A stretch of 64,000 nt of DNA, taken from assembly GCA_052108535.1 (NCBI GenBank), contig JBQDZM010000015.1:1-64000 (forward strand), given 5' to 3'. The stretch is from Galactobacter sp052108535 (GTDB taxonomy: Bacteria; Actinomycetota; Actinomycetes; Actinomycetales; Micrococcaceae). Each line of letters starts with the position of its first letter. The stretch's first letter is position 1. Shown here in pieces: positions 43,385-51,917 of this stretch. Position numbers and translations under genes: made by a program. The notes under the pieces were generated by a model. The model saw only the letters and a list, made by a program, of their open reading frames with translations, ran no database searches and was not told the origin of the DNA.

Positions 43385-45244
43385 TCAGTGCTGCTGTGCC
43401 GCCCGGAACATGATCAATCCCGCAACCACGAGCAAGAGGGACCCAGCAGCGACCAGCCACGTCCCGGCCGGGACGCCCGTGGACGCCATGGCATCGGTGC
43501 GGTCGCTGCCGTGCGACGTGGTCTCGGTTTCCGTGGTGTCGGACCCAGCCGTTTCGGCGGCCGAACCAGCAGTCGGTGAGGAATCCGAGGATTCGAGCGA
43601 CGTCGCCTCGGTCGCTGAAGTGGCCGGCGCGTCGCCGGCTTCCGCGGTCGGCGGGCCCGTGGCCGGCGGGTCCGACGCGGTTGGTTGCACGGTCTCAGCA
43701 GGATCGCTGGACTCGCTCGGCTCGGGGGCCGGGCACATTGCGTCCAGCGTCCCGGACCGCAGGGAGTGTCCGTCGGTGTTGTTGTCGTCAACGTAGTAGG
43801 TGTTCACGGCCCCGTCGGTGCAACTGACCAACGGCGCTATGGCGAAGCCCTCGTTGCCGTAGTTGTTGGTTTCGGCGGGGCGGTTGTACACATGGTCCTT
43901 GGTGAACTCTCCCTCGGAGAGCTGGAAGGTTGCGATCTGGCCGTCGCAGGCGTCGTCGCACACCACCCAGAGTTGGTTGCGGTCTGCGTCGAACTGCACG
44001 TCCGCCACCGAATCGAAGTCGGGGTCCACGGTGGCGACGCGCTGGAAACCGCCATCCTCCTGCAGCGCATACACGTAGACGTGCGCGGTGCCCTCGACCG
44101 CAACGGCGAAAAGCCCATCGCCGTGGCCTGGGTAGGTCGCCGGGTTATAGGGTGCGGCCTCGGCCTGGTCCACGAACGTGCGCTCGGTGAGCCAGCGGTC
44201 CGGGATCCAGGTGATGCCCTCCAAACCGGCATTGGCGCCAAGACCAGGGAAATCGGCGGCCAGGTTCCATTCCTGGGCGGCCTTCAACTCGTCACCGTCG
44301 CGATCGGTCGGCAGGTCATAGCGCAGCACAGACGGTCGGGACGTCTTGCTCACGTCGTTGTCGCGCTCCGAGGAGACATAGATGCCGGGGGCGGAATCCG
44401 AGGTGAACGTGATGCCCTCGGCATCCACGGTGCCGGACCCGTCGGCATAGCGCAGCCGCCAGCCGGCCTCGTGATTCCACGAATCGCCGTTGTCCTGGGA
44501 GGAGAGCCGATACAGCTCACCGTCACCGTTCTGGACCACCCAAAGGCGGCTGTCCTGAGAGCTACTGTCCTGGGAGCCACGGGCGCCGTCCGGCGCAGTG
44601 TCGACAGCGAGGGGCTCCACGTCGATACCGCTCCAATCGCCGCGGTCCTCGTCCGCGCCGTCGAGCACTAACACGCCCTGGCCGCCAGGCCAGGACGAAC
44701 CGCTCGGTGCCTCCTCGCCGGGATCCTCGCAGACGTTCGCGGCGCCGGGGGAGGAGGCGAACGTGTCCACGAAGTCGCCGGTGACGTCGGGGCACCGGCC
44801 CCAGGTCACCTTGGCGTGGTTGGTCCACGAGTACTCGACCAGCGGTTCGCCCGTCACCGGCGCGCCCGGCTCGAAGAGCCGCACGGCGTCCTCGGAACCC
44901 AGCCCGAAGTCGAAGCCAGGGGCCGCTTTCTCCTCCTGCGACACCACGAAGAGCCCACCGGCCGGGATCACCGTTTCGCTGGGGAGGGTGTAGGCGTGCT
45001 TCTCCGACTCCGCATCGGTGAACACGTAGCCGGAGAGGTCCATGGCCTCATCGCTCGGGTTGGCGAACTCCACCCAATCGACGTCGTCCCCGTTCGTCTC
45101 CACCTCGTTGATGACCGGGGCGGGCATCCGCTCCGGAGCGGTGGGTGCGGCCGACGTCGCGGCCGGGGAGACGGCGCCGACGCCGAGGAACGCGATGGCT
45201 GCGGTCGCCGTAAAGGTCAAGGAACGGGTGACAGATCTGAGCAC
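43385..45244 (-). CDS. Wall-anchored protein: lamin-tail domain plus beta-propeller-like domain
   Basis: About 619 residues from GTG 45244, giving a signal peptide (SLTFTATAAIAFLGVGAVSP). A lamin-tail domain follows (PVINEVETNGDDVDWVEFAN, then LSGYVFTDAE). The middle (about 190-480) is an esterase-like/phytase-like propeller repeat region with GLEGITWIPDRWL. A long Ser/Thr/Pro/Ala linker leads to the sorting signal MASTGVPAGTWLVAAGSLLL, a hydrophobic helix and RAAQQH; this MASTG resembles actinobacterial LAxTG sortase sites. The function is not predictable beyond a surface location. A longer frame to 45328 lacks a signal peptide at its start. Confidence 0.8.
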   Translation of the reverse strand: MLRSVTRSLTFTATAAIAFLGVGAVSPAATSAAPTAPERMPAPVINEVETNGDDVDWVEFANPSDEAMDLSGYVFTDAESEKHAYTLPSETVIPAGGLFVVSQEEKAAPGFDFGLGSEDAVRLFEPGAPVTGEPLVEYSWTNHAKVTWGRCPDVTGDFVDTFASSPGAANVCEDPGEEAPSGSSWPGGQGVLVLDGADEDRGDWSGIDVEPLAVDTAPDGARGSQDSSSQDSRLWVVQNGDGELYRLSSQDNGDSWNHEAGWRLRYADGSGTVDAEGITFTSDSAPGIYVSSERDNDVSKTSRPSVLRYDLPTDRDGDELKAAQEWNLAADFPGLGANAGLEGITWIPDRWLTERTFVDQAEAAPYNPATYPGHGDGLFAVAVEGTAHVYVYALQEDGGFQRVATVDPDFDSVADVQFDADRNQLWVVCDDACDGQIATFQLSEGEFTKDHVYNRPAETNNYGNEGFAIAPLVSCTDGAVNTYYVDDNNTDGHSLRSGTLDAMCPAPEPSESSDPAETVQPTASDPPATGPPTAEAGDAPATSATEATSLESSDSSPTAGSAAETAGSDTTETETTSHGSDRTDAMASTGVPAGTWLVAAGSLLLVVAGLIMFRAAQQH

Positions 45245-45363
45245 GTGGTTCAGCTTGTCCTGCGCGGGTGTCCGGGAGGCCTGGGGCGTATGAACCGGGG
45301 GTGAACTTAGACAATGCGGCCAGGACACAGCAATGCGGCAGGGTCCGGTGGCAAGATCGGTGC

Positions 45364-45486
45364 ATGGACAGCAACGGATTCACGCCAGCGGCGATGGCGG
45401 TCGCCGCAGCATGGCCGGAACACCGAGCGCAGGACACCGGCCTACTGCAGGACACCGACCGAACGGGGGACGCCGACCATGGGTGA
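45364..45486 (+). CDS. Possible small protein overlapping the zinc-ribbon gene
   Basis: 40 residues (MDSNGFTPAAMAVAAAWPEH) from ATG 45364; its stop lies 8 bases into the next gene, so translation could be coupled. No ribosome site or homologue recognised; it may be noncoding. Confidence 0.25.
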   Translation: MDSNGFTPAAMAVAAAWPEHRAQDTGLLQDTDRTGDADHG

Positions 45487-45634
45487 CCCGGTCTGCTGGC
45501 TCAACAAGGTCTGCCCGTCCTGCGGTGCGTTCAACGAGGACGTGAGCGCACCCTGCTGGCGTTGCGGAGAGCGGCTGGAGGCCGCTACCGCGCTTCCAGT
45601 TTCCGAGCCTCCCGGCGGTGAGCCACCCGCCTGA
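45479..45634 (+). CDS. Small zinc-ribbon protein
   Basis: 51 residues from ATG 45479 with four Cys in CPSCGAFNEDVSAPCWRCG, a zinc ribbon. The C-terminus overlaps the convergent P-type ATPase gene by about 50 bp. Function unknown. Confidence 0.5.
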   Translation: MGDPVCWLNKVCPSCGAFNEDVSAPCWRCGERLEAATALPVSEPPGGEPPA

Positions 45635-48347
45635 CGAGTTTCTCCGCCTCCACGATGGCCAGCACCGAGGAGCCCACCAGGGCGCACATCAACCATTCCC
45701 AGGGGCTCAAGGGCGCCAGCCCGATCAGGTCAGCGGCCGGCGGGATGACGGTGAGCGCCCACTGAATCGCCAGAGCGGTCACGGCGGAGACCAGCAGGAA
45801 CGGGTTGCTGAACGGATTGAGTGCGAACAGCGACGTGCGTTCCGCGCGGGCACTAAAGACCTGGAAGAAGTTGAACATGACCATGGTGATCAGCGCCAGG
45901 GTGCGGGCGTGGTCCAGGGCGAAGCCGGCCTCGTGCGCCAGCCGATAGACCAGCAAGGTTCCCACACCCATCCAGCAGCCGGTGATGACGGTGCGCAGCC
46001 ACATGGAGCGGTTGAGTACACCCTCGCCCACGCGGCGCGGTTTCTGCTTCAGTTCATCGCCTTCGCCTTTCTCGAAGGACAGTGCGATGTCCTGGATCCC
46101 GTTGGTCACCACGTTCATGATCAGCAGCATGACCGGCAGGAAGATCAGCGGCAGGTCCGAGAACGTGTTGATCGCGACGGCGATCAGGGCGGCGATGCCG
46201 TTGGAGAGCAGGAAGAACGTGGCCTTGCGGATGGAGGCGAACGTGACGCGTCCCTGTTCCACGGCGTCGACGATGGTCACGAAGTTGTCGTCGGTGAGCA
46301 CCAGGTCCGCGCTCTCGCGGGCCACGTCGGTTCCGGACTTGCCCATGGCGACGCCGATGGAGGCGGCCTTCAGCGCCGGGGCGTCGTTGACGCCGTCGCC
46401 GGTGATCGCCACGATGTTCCGGTCCGATTTGAGCACCTTCACGATCCGGAGCTTGTCCTGGGGGCTCATCCGGGCGGCCACGGAGGTGGTGCGCAGGCGT
46501 TCCAGCAGGTCGAGGTCGCCCAGGGTGGACATCTCGACCCCGGTGAGGGCTTCGGCCTCGCCGTCCAGTCCCAGCCGGGCGCCGATGGCGGCGGCGGTGA
46601 TGGGGTGGTCGCCGGTGATCATCATGACGTGGATGCCGGCCTCGCGGCACTGCTGAATGGCCTCGGCCACGCCAGGTCGAGGCGGGTCCATCATGCCCTG
46701 GAGTCCAGTGAGGACCATGCCCGACGGCGTGGGCAGCGTCCCGCCGGCACCCTGGGTTCCGCTGGCACCCAGAGCGCCGTCGGCGCCGGGGCCCCCGGCG
46801 GCGTGGGGCATGGTGTGGTCGTCGAGTTCAAGGTGCGCGGTGGCGATGACGCGCAGACCGTCCTTGGCCATGGACTCGATGGTGGAGCGGACCAGTTCCG
46901 TGTCCACGGGAAGCGGACCCTCTGATCCGGCCATGGCGGTGCAGAACTGCAGGATCACCTCGGGCGCGCCCTTGACGTGCAGCACCGGCCGGTCGGCGTG
47001 GGCGTGCAGGGTCTGGGAGTAGGCCAGGTCCGGCTCGTACGGCATGTCCGCCAGGGGTTTAGCGGCGCGCTCGGCCTCGTGGACGGCTCCGGCTCGAAGG
47101 CCGGCCGTCGCCATGGCGACGTCCACGGCGTCGCCCATGAGGGCCGATTCGTCCTCCGGATGTTGGGTGGCGTCGTTGGTGAGGGCGCCGGTCCGCAGCG
47201 TTGCCCGCTGGGGTCCGGTGAGCTCCGCGGTCGCATCGAAGTCGGACAGGAGCCGACCATCCGGGGTCCAGACCCGCTCAACGGTCATCCGGTTCACGGT
47301 CAGGGTGCCGGTCTTATCGGAACCGATCACCGTGGTGGATCCCAGGGTCTCCACGCTGGGCAGGTTCCGGACCACGGCGTTGTGTTTCGCCATGCGGGAT
47401 ACGCCAACGCCCATGGCGACGGAGAGCACAATCGGCAGGGCTTCTGGCATCGCGGAGACCACCAGCGCCACGGTGGTGCGGAAGGTGTCGGAGAGCGACT
47501 CGCCCATCACCAAGCTGGCGGCGAAGATGACCACGGCGGAGGCCACCAGCGCCACGCCGATGTACTTCTCGAGTTGGTCCGTGGCCATCTGCAAAGGAGT
47601 CTTGGAGGAACCGGTCTGCACCAGGGTGGCGATGGCACCGAGTTCGGTGCGCTCACCTGTCTCCACCACCACACCGGTGGCTCGACCCGAGACGACCATG
47701 GTGCCGGAGAAGGCCATGTTCTTGCGGTCCCCGATCCCGGCGTCCTCGGTCACCGGGGCGGTGTTCTTCGAGGCAGGCAGGACTTCGCCGGTGAGCATGG
47801 ACTCGTCCACCTGCAGCGAGTTCACGTCGGTGAGGCGGATGTCCGCCGGGACCCTGTCTCCTGATTCCAAGTGCAGGGTGTCGCCCGGAACCAGGTGGGT
47901 CGCGTCGATGCGTTGCGTCAGCCCGTTTCTGACCACGGTGGCCTCGGGGGAGGAGAGGCTCTGCAGCGCCCGGACATCGGCCTCAGACTTACGGGCCTGC
48001 CAGAACCCGATGGTGGCATTCAGGACCATGACCAGCAGGATCACGGCCATGTCGAAGAGTTCGCGCTGGATCGCGGTGATCACCGCGGCGATGGCGAGGA
48101 AGGCCACCATGGGGGAGCGGAATTGTTTGGTGAGGGTGATGAACCAGGAATCCCGCTTGGTCTGGGCCAAGGCGTTGGGGCCAAGCTCGGAGAGGCGGGC
48201 CGTGGCCTGCTCTGCCGTGAGCCCGTCCACCGGGGCCTCGCAGCGCTGACGTACCTCGTCAGTGTCCAAGGCGTGCCAGGCGTGGCGTTCGTGTGGTTCG
48301 GGGGCGTCGCGGCGACCGGATCGGCGGTCGTTCGGGACCGAAGTCAT
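45585..48347 (-). CDS. P-type cation ATPase (P2, Ca2+/Na+-like)
   Basis: 920 residues. Phosphorylated Asp in VIGSDKTGTLTVNRM (about residue 346). The TM4 ion motif VVSAMPEALPIVLSVAM has PEALP, close to the PEGLP of calcium pumps. Actuator TGE is in MLTGEVLPASKNT, and the hinge is TGDGVNDAPALKAASIGVAM. N-domain Lys lies in HVKGAPEVIL. Ten membrane helices. The loop after the N-domain holds a Gly/Ala-rich insertion (GGPGADGALGASGTQGAGGT) next to an iterated-word copy. The transported ion is not certain. Confidence 0.88.
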   Translation of the reverse strand: MTSVPNDRRSGRRDAPEPHERHAWHALDTDEVRQRCEAPVDGLTAEQATARLSELGPNALAQTKRDSWFITLTKQFRSPMVAFLAIAAVITAIQRELFDMAVILLVMVLNATIGFWQARKSEADVRALQSLSSPEATVVRNGLTQRIDATHLVPGDTLHLESGDRVPADIRLTDVNSLQVDESMLTGEVLPASKNTAPVTEDAGIGDRKNMAFSGTMVVSGRATGVVVETGERTELGAIATLVQTGSSKTPLQMATDQLEKYIGVALVASAVVIFAASLVMGESLSDTFRTTVALVVSAMPEALPIVLSVAMGVGVSRMAKHNAVVRNLPSVETLGSTTVIGSDKTGTLTVNRMTVERVWTPDGRLLSDFDATAELTGPQRATLRTGALTNDATQHPEDESALMGDAVDVAMATAGLRAGAVHEAERAAKPLADMPYEPDLAYSQTLHAHADRPVLHVKGAPEVILQFCTAMAGSEGPLPVDTELVRSTIESMAKDGLRVIATAHLELDDHTMPHAAGGPGADGALGASGTQGAGGTLPTPSGMVLTGLQGMMDPPRPGVAEAIQQCREAGIHVMMITGDHPITAAAIGARLGLDGEAEALTGVEMSTLGDLDLLERLRTTSVAARMSPQDKLRIVKVLKSDRNIVAITGDGVNDAPALKAASIGVAMGKSGTDVARESADLVLTDDNFVTIVDAVEQGRVTFASIRKATFFLLSNGIAALIAVAINTFSDLPLIFLPVMLLIMNVVTNGIQDIALSFEKGEGDELKQKPRRVGEGVLNRSMWLRTVITGCWMGVGTLLVYRLAHEAGFALDHARTLALITMVMFNFFQVFSARAERTSLFALNPFSNPFLLVSAVTALAIQWALTVIPPAADLIGLAPLSPWEWLMCALVGSSVLAIVEAEKLVRRVAHRREARKLEAR
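46717..46728 (+). repeat. Iterated word ATGCCCGACGGC in P-type ATPase insertion
   Basis: Exact 12-mer followed by GTGGG, antisense to the gene and read there as TPSGM, at the end of a Gly/Ala-rich loop. Confidence 0.65.
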
Positions 48348-48456
48348 GGGGGAAGAAAGCCTTCCGTGCAGGAACGGGTACGTTCCTACCTCATTCTATT
48401 TCATCGACGATTGTCGCGCTGCGCGGCTACAGCTGTGGAGCCGGCCTCCGCGCCAC

Positions 48457-49023
48457 CTACCCCACGAGCGAGGCCGGAGTGAAGCCCACGCGCAGCGGTT
48501 CCTGGACCTCGAACGTTTCGTCGCCTGCGGCGTGGGCCGTCTCCACATAGGCGTCGTTGCTCAGGCTCCATGCGGTGATGGAGGGTTCCTGCGGGTCGAC
48601 CACCCAATAGTGAGCGCACCCCGCACGCTGCATGCGTTCCTTTTTCAGCAGCAGGTCGTAGCCCCGAGTGGACGGGGAGAGCACCTCCACCGCGAGAAGG
48701 GGTGCGGTGGGGAGGTTCTTGGCAGTGAAGTCGGCACGTGGCGCCAGGAGCACGTCCGGCTGCATCACCGTGTCCCCGGCCAGCGCGACGTCGAACGGGG
48801 CTACGAGGACCTTCAGTGGTTCAGGCGCTGCCGATTTCAGTGCGATAGCGAGATTGAGCACGGCATCCTGGTGGCGGAGGCTGGGCGCCGGGGTCACGAT
48901 GAGCAGCCCGTCAATGAGTTCGTACCGATGGCCGTCATCCGGCATCGCATCCAGATCATCACGCGTCAGCGGCCGCCCGTACGGGAGGAAGCTTGGTGCT
49001 GGTGCGGTCGTCATGACTGGCAT
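48457..49023 (-). CDS. Uma2 family nuclease-like protein
   Basis: 188 residues from ATG 49023 behind GGAG. PD-(D/E)XK-type motifs of DUF820/Uma2: VMQPDVLLAPRADF for the Asp, then LLAVEVLSPSTRGYDLLLKK with Glu and Lys, and HYWVVDPQEPSITAW. Family enzymes are putative endonucleases with no settled role. Confidence 0.8.
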   Translation of the reverse strand: MPVMTTAPAPSFLPYGRPLTRDDLDAMPDDGHRYELIDGLLIVTPAPSLRHQDAVLNLAIALKSAAPEPLKVLVAPFDVALAGDTVMQPDVLLAPRADFTAKNLPTAPLLAVEVLSPSTRGYDLLLKKERMQRAGCAHYWVVDPQEPSITAWSLSNDAYVETAHAAGDETFEVQEPLRVGFTPASLVG

Positions 49024-49089
49024 GGTACGGGTCTCCTTTGGCCATGTCACCAAGGGAACCGGAACCTGGCGCAGACCGGAAGATCCAGC

Positions 49090-50421
49090 TTATGACCTGT
49101 GGATAACTCGTCCCAGCAGTACGAGGCACAGCGGAATCAACACCAACATGGCCACCCAGGACAGTGCCGCGAAACTGGTCACGGCCAGCAACGGTCCGGC
49201 GCAGAAGGCCGCGAACGCTGCGCAGAGGTTCGCCAGGGAATCGAGTCCGCCCTGGGAAGCCGCACGGGTTTCCTCAGTGACGGCGGAGGTGAACAGCGAG
49301 GAGCCGGCCACGTTGGTGAAACTCCACCCCACACCCAGCAGGATCAGGCAGGTGATGATCCAGCCGGTGTCGTCCGGACGCAGGGCACCGGCCAGCAGGG
49401 ACGTCATGAAGACGGTGATCCCGATCCACATCCCGGTCCGTGGACCCCACCGGTCGGCCACCCAACCAGCCACGGGGGAGAGCGCATACATCCCCGCCAC
49501 GTGAAGGGAAATGGTCAGGCCAACGAACGTGATCGACCCACCCTGGTGTTCCATGTGCACAGGCGTCATGGTCATCACCGCGACCATCACCACCTGCGCG
49601 GTCAGCACCGAGATCAGTGCCAGGCGCGCGTCCGTATTGGTGCGGACTTCCGCGAACATGCGCTTGAGCCCGCCCTTGGGTTTCACGCCTGTGGGCTTGC
49701 GCGGCGGGGGATTGGTGCCCGACGGCGTGGGTGAGGCGACCGCGGAACCGGAACCCAATGCGTCGGGCATAGTGGGTGCCACGGCGCTGCGCGCCGTCAA
49801 CAGTGGGTCCGGGCGGAGGAAGAGGATGGCGACCACGCCGGCCAGGGCCAGGCAGGTTGCGGCGACCAGGAAGGCGCCCGCGAAGACCGAGAGCCCGGTG
49901 GCGGCGTGCAGGAGTTCTCCAGGGATGCCGAGGTTGGGGCCGATGACGGAACCCAACGTGCCCACCCAGACCACCAGAGAGAGGTGTCGGCCGCGGTGGC
50001 GGGGGTCGGAGAGGTCGGTCGCCGCGAAACGTGATTGCAGGGAGACCGCTGATCCGGCCCCGATCATCAGCAGCCCGATGAACAGGGTGATGATCTCCGA
50101 ATACTGAGCGGCGAAGATCAACAGTGCGGCACCGGTCGCAGCGGTGAACCAGCCGGTGGACAGCGCCACGCGGCGGCCCCTTGCTGCGGCCAGGCGACCC
50201 AACGGAAGACCTAACAGCGCGGCACCAAGCGTCGAGGCGGTCCTTGCCAGCCCCGCCCACGCTTCGTTGCTGGTGACCTGTTCCGCCAGCAGGATGCCGA
50301 TGGACGGCGCCACGCCTACGCCAACGGTGCCGATGACCTGCATGATGACCAGCACGGTCAGGGTGCGGCGTTGCAGATGATGCGTGGCGGGGGAGTCGGC
50401 CACGGCCGACGAGGGGCTCAT
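49090..50421 (-). CDS. MFS transporter
   Basis: 443 residues, 12 membrane segments, DHA-like. The A-type loop LGLPLGRLAAARGRRVALST is clear between TM2 and TM3, and PVAGWVADRWGPRTGM marks its second-half copy. The central cytoplasmic loop (about residues 205-245) is long and Pro/Ala/Ser-rich and holds two iterated-word copies. Probable drug or metabolite efflux; substrate unknown. Confidence 0.85.
   Translation of the reverse strand: MSPSSAVADSPATHHLQRRTLTVLVIMQVIGTVGVGVAPSIGILLAEQVTSNEAWAGLARTASTLGAALLGLPLGRLAAARGRRVALSTGWFTAATGAALLIFAAQYSEIITLFIGLLMIGAGSAVSLQSRFAATDLSDPRHRGRHLSLVVWVGTLGSVIGPNLGIPGELLHAATGLSVFAGAFLVAATCLALAGVVAILFLRPDPLLTARSAVAPTMPDALGSGSAVASPTPSGTNPPPRKPTGVKPKGGLKRMFAEVRTNTDARLALISVLTAQVVMVAVMTMTPVHMEHQGGSITFVGLTISLHVAGMYALSPVAGWVADRWGPRTGMWIGITVFMTSLLAGALRPDDTGWIITCLILLGVGWSFTNVAGSSLFTSAVTEETRAASQGGLDSLANLCAAFAAFCAGPLLAVTSFAALSWVAMLVLIPLCLVLLGRVIHRS
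49716..49770. repeat. Two iterated-word copies in the MFS central loop
   Basis: TGCCCGACGGC (49716-49726, plus) and its core CGTCGGGCAT (49761-49770, minus) are inverted to each other, 34 bp apart, and are read in the protein as PTPSGT and TMPDAL, different frames. Confidence 0.65.
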
Positions 50422-50490
50422 AGCCTCAAGGTACCTGAGCGAGAGGTCCGACAGTCACTTCGCTCCCGCATAGCGGACACCGGGGACGGA

Positions 50491-50946
50491 TCAGGAGAGA
50501 CGGCGCTTGAGTTCTTCGAGCTCCGGGTCCAGGAACTTGCCGAGGACCGCGGTGGACTGGTCGGTGTAGCCGAGGTGCTCGTAGAAGCCGACGACCGTGG
50601 TGTTGGTGGAGCGCACCATCAACTGCACCTTCGGGGCCCCGGCCGTGCGCAACCACTCCTCCGCCGCGCTCATCAGTTCGGTGCCGAGTCCTGCGCGCTG
50701 CATGGCCGGGTCCACGGCGAGGTAGTAGACCCAGCCCCGGTGGCCGTCGGCCCCCACCATCACCGTGCCCACGATCCGGGCAGGGTCCTCTGCGTCGAGG
50801 ACGCCGAGCACGGCGGACGTCTGACCCCGGACCGCGCGGAGGAAGTCGCCGACCGGGTCGTTCCACGGGCGCACCAGCCCGGTGGCTTCCCAGAGGGCGG
50901 CGGCGGAGTCCGCATGGACGGGGCTTAGTTCTTCGACGTTACTCAC
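50491..50946 (-). CDS. GNAT-family N-acetyltransferase
   Basis: 151 residues from GTG 50946, seven bases after TAGCCT (leaderless-like); longer frames lead into the divergent gene. Acetyl-CoA motif VDPAMQRAGLGTELMSAAEE (QxxGxG/A) and the last strand VQLMVRSTNTTVVGFYEHLG are typical. YpeA-like size; the substrate is unknown. Confidence 0.85.
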   Translation of the reverse strand: MSNVEELSPVHADSAAALWEATGLVRPWNDPVGDFLRAVRGQTSAVLGVLDAEDPARIVGTVMVGADGHRGWVYYLAVDPAMQRAGLGTELMSAAEEWLRTAGAPKVQLMVRSTNTTVVGFYEHLGYTDQSTAVLGKFLDPELEELKRRLS

Positions 50947-51030
50947 GCATTCCAGGCTACCCAGGTAGGACACCTGGAACGCTGCGCGGCCGGTCTGGTC
51001 GGGTGCGGCCGGATTCGGTATACAAGGAAC

Positions 51031-51678
51031 ATGTCGAAGCACGCCTACACCGCAGGGCCTGACGTGGCCGCGACCACGCTCGCCGAACTCGTCGACGTGG
51101 ACCGGGTTCTTGACCCCGCCATCCATCCGCTCTGGGCAGGGACACCACGCGTCCTGGGTCCGGCCTACGCCGTCCGCTGTCATTCCGGCGACCAACTACC
51201 GCTCCACGCCGCCATCTACCGGGCGGCGCCGGGATCGGTGATCGTGGTGGAGTCGGGTGGCTCGCCACTCGCGGTGGCGGGAGGAAATGTGTGTGCGGTG
51301 GCGCAACGCAACGGGATCGCCGGGTTCGTGGTGGACGGGTACGTCCGTGATCTGGCCGAGGTGCGGGAACGGGGGTTCCCCGTCTTCGCCAGAGGGGTCT
51401 TCCCGAAACCCGGAGGGAAGAACCATGCCGGGGCGGTGGGACAAGCGACCGTGGGCGGGGTGCACATCAGGACCGGCGATCTGGTGCTGGCGGATGAGGA
51501 GGGGATCGTCTCGGTTCCTGCCGACCGCGCCCACGACGTGCTCGCCGCCGCGGAAGCGAAGGCAACGAAGGAGGCCGCGCAGACCCTTGACCAATGGGAG
51601 GCGGCGCACCGGGAACGGATCACGGCGGCGCTGCGGGCCGTCGGCGATGAGGATGGGCTGACCCCGGTAGAGGCCTGA
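51031..51678 (+). CDS. RraA-like protein / 4-hydroxy-4-methyl-2-oxoglutarate aldolase family
   Basis: 215 residues, ATG 51031 behind AAGGAAC. Family motif NGIAGFVVDGYVRDLAEVRE followed by GFPVFARGVFPK, where Arg and Asp bind metal and substrate. Members are either RraA RNase-E regulators or divalent-metal aldolases/decarboxylases of dicarboxylates; in actinobacteria the enzyme role is more likely. Confidence 0.8.
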   Translation: MSKHAYTAGPDVAATTLAELVDVDRVLDPAIHPLWAGTPRVLGPAYAVRCHSGDQLPLHAAIYRAAPGSVIVVESGGSPLAVAGGNVCAVAQRNGIAGFVVDGYVRDLAEVRERGFPVFARGVFPKPGGKNHAGAVGQATVGGVHIRTGDLVLADEEGIVSVPADRAHDVLAAAEAKATKEAAQTLDQWEAAHRERITAALRAVGDEDGLTPVEA

Positions 51679-51790
51679 GGACGAGGCGAGGTTCCCCGAA
51701 CTCTGGGCCGCTGTCCTGCTGGCGTTCAGTCCCCGTACAGGCTCGGTGATTATTGTCGAAGACACCTCAAAGGGTGCGAGTGATGACAGA

Positions 51791-51822
51791 AGCCCCCGAC
51801 CGGATTGATCCGGCCGGGGGCT
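51791..51822 (-). terminator. Terminator of the fructose operon
   Basis: 51791-51804 pairs with 51809-51822; the single imperfect pair is A/C on the plus RNA but a G-U wobble on the minus RNA, so it fits termination of fruA. It can also serve the convergent RraA gene. Confidence 0.75.
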
Positions 51823-51854
51823 TCACTCATGTCCGTGGCCATCTCCTTAACCGC

Positions 51855-51878
51855 GTTTGGACAAAAACCTGTCCAAAC
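51855..51878. promoter_or_regulatory. Perfect 9-bp dyad GTTTGGACA...TGTCCAAAC
   Basis: Arms 51855-51863 and 51870-51878 with an AAAACC spacer, just after the fruA stop (51918). It is either part of the termination region or a protein site; nothing downstream clearly needs an operator. Confidence 0.5.
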
Positions 51879-51917
51879 GACGTATCAAATGTCTAACGGA
51901 GGGGAGGGCGGGGAGGG

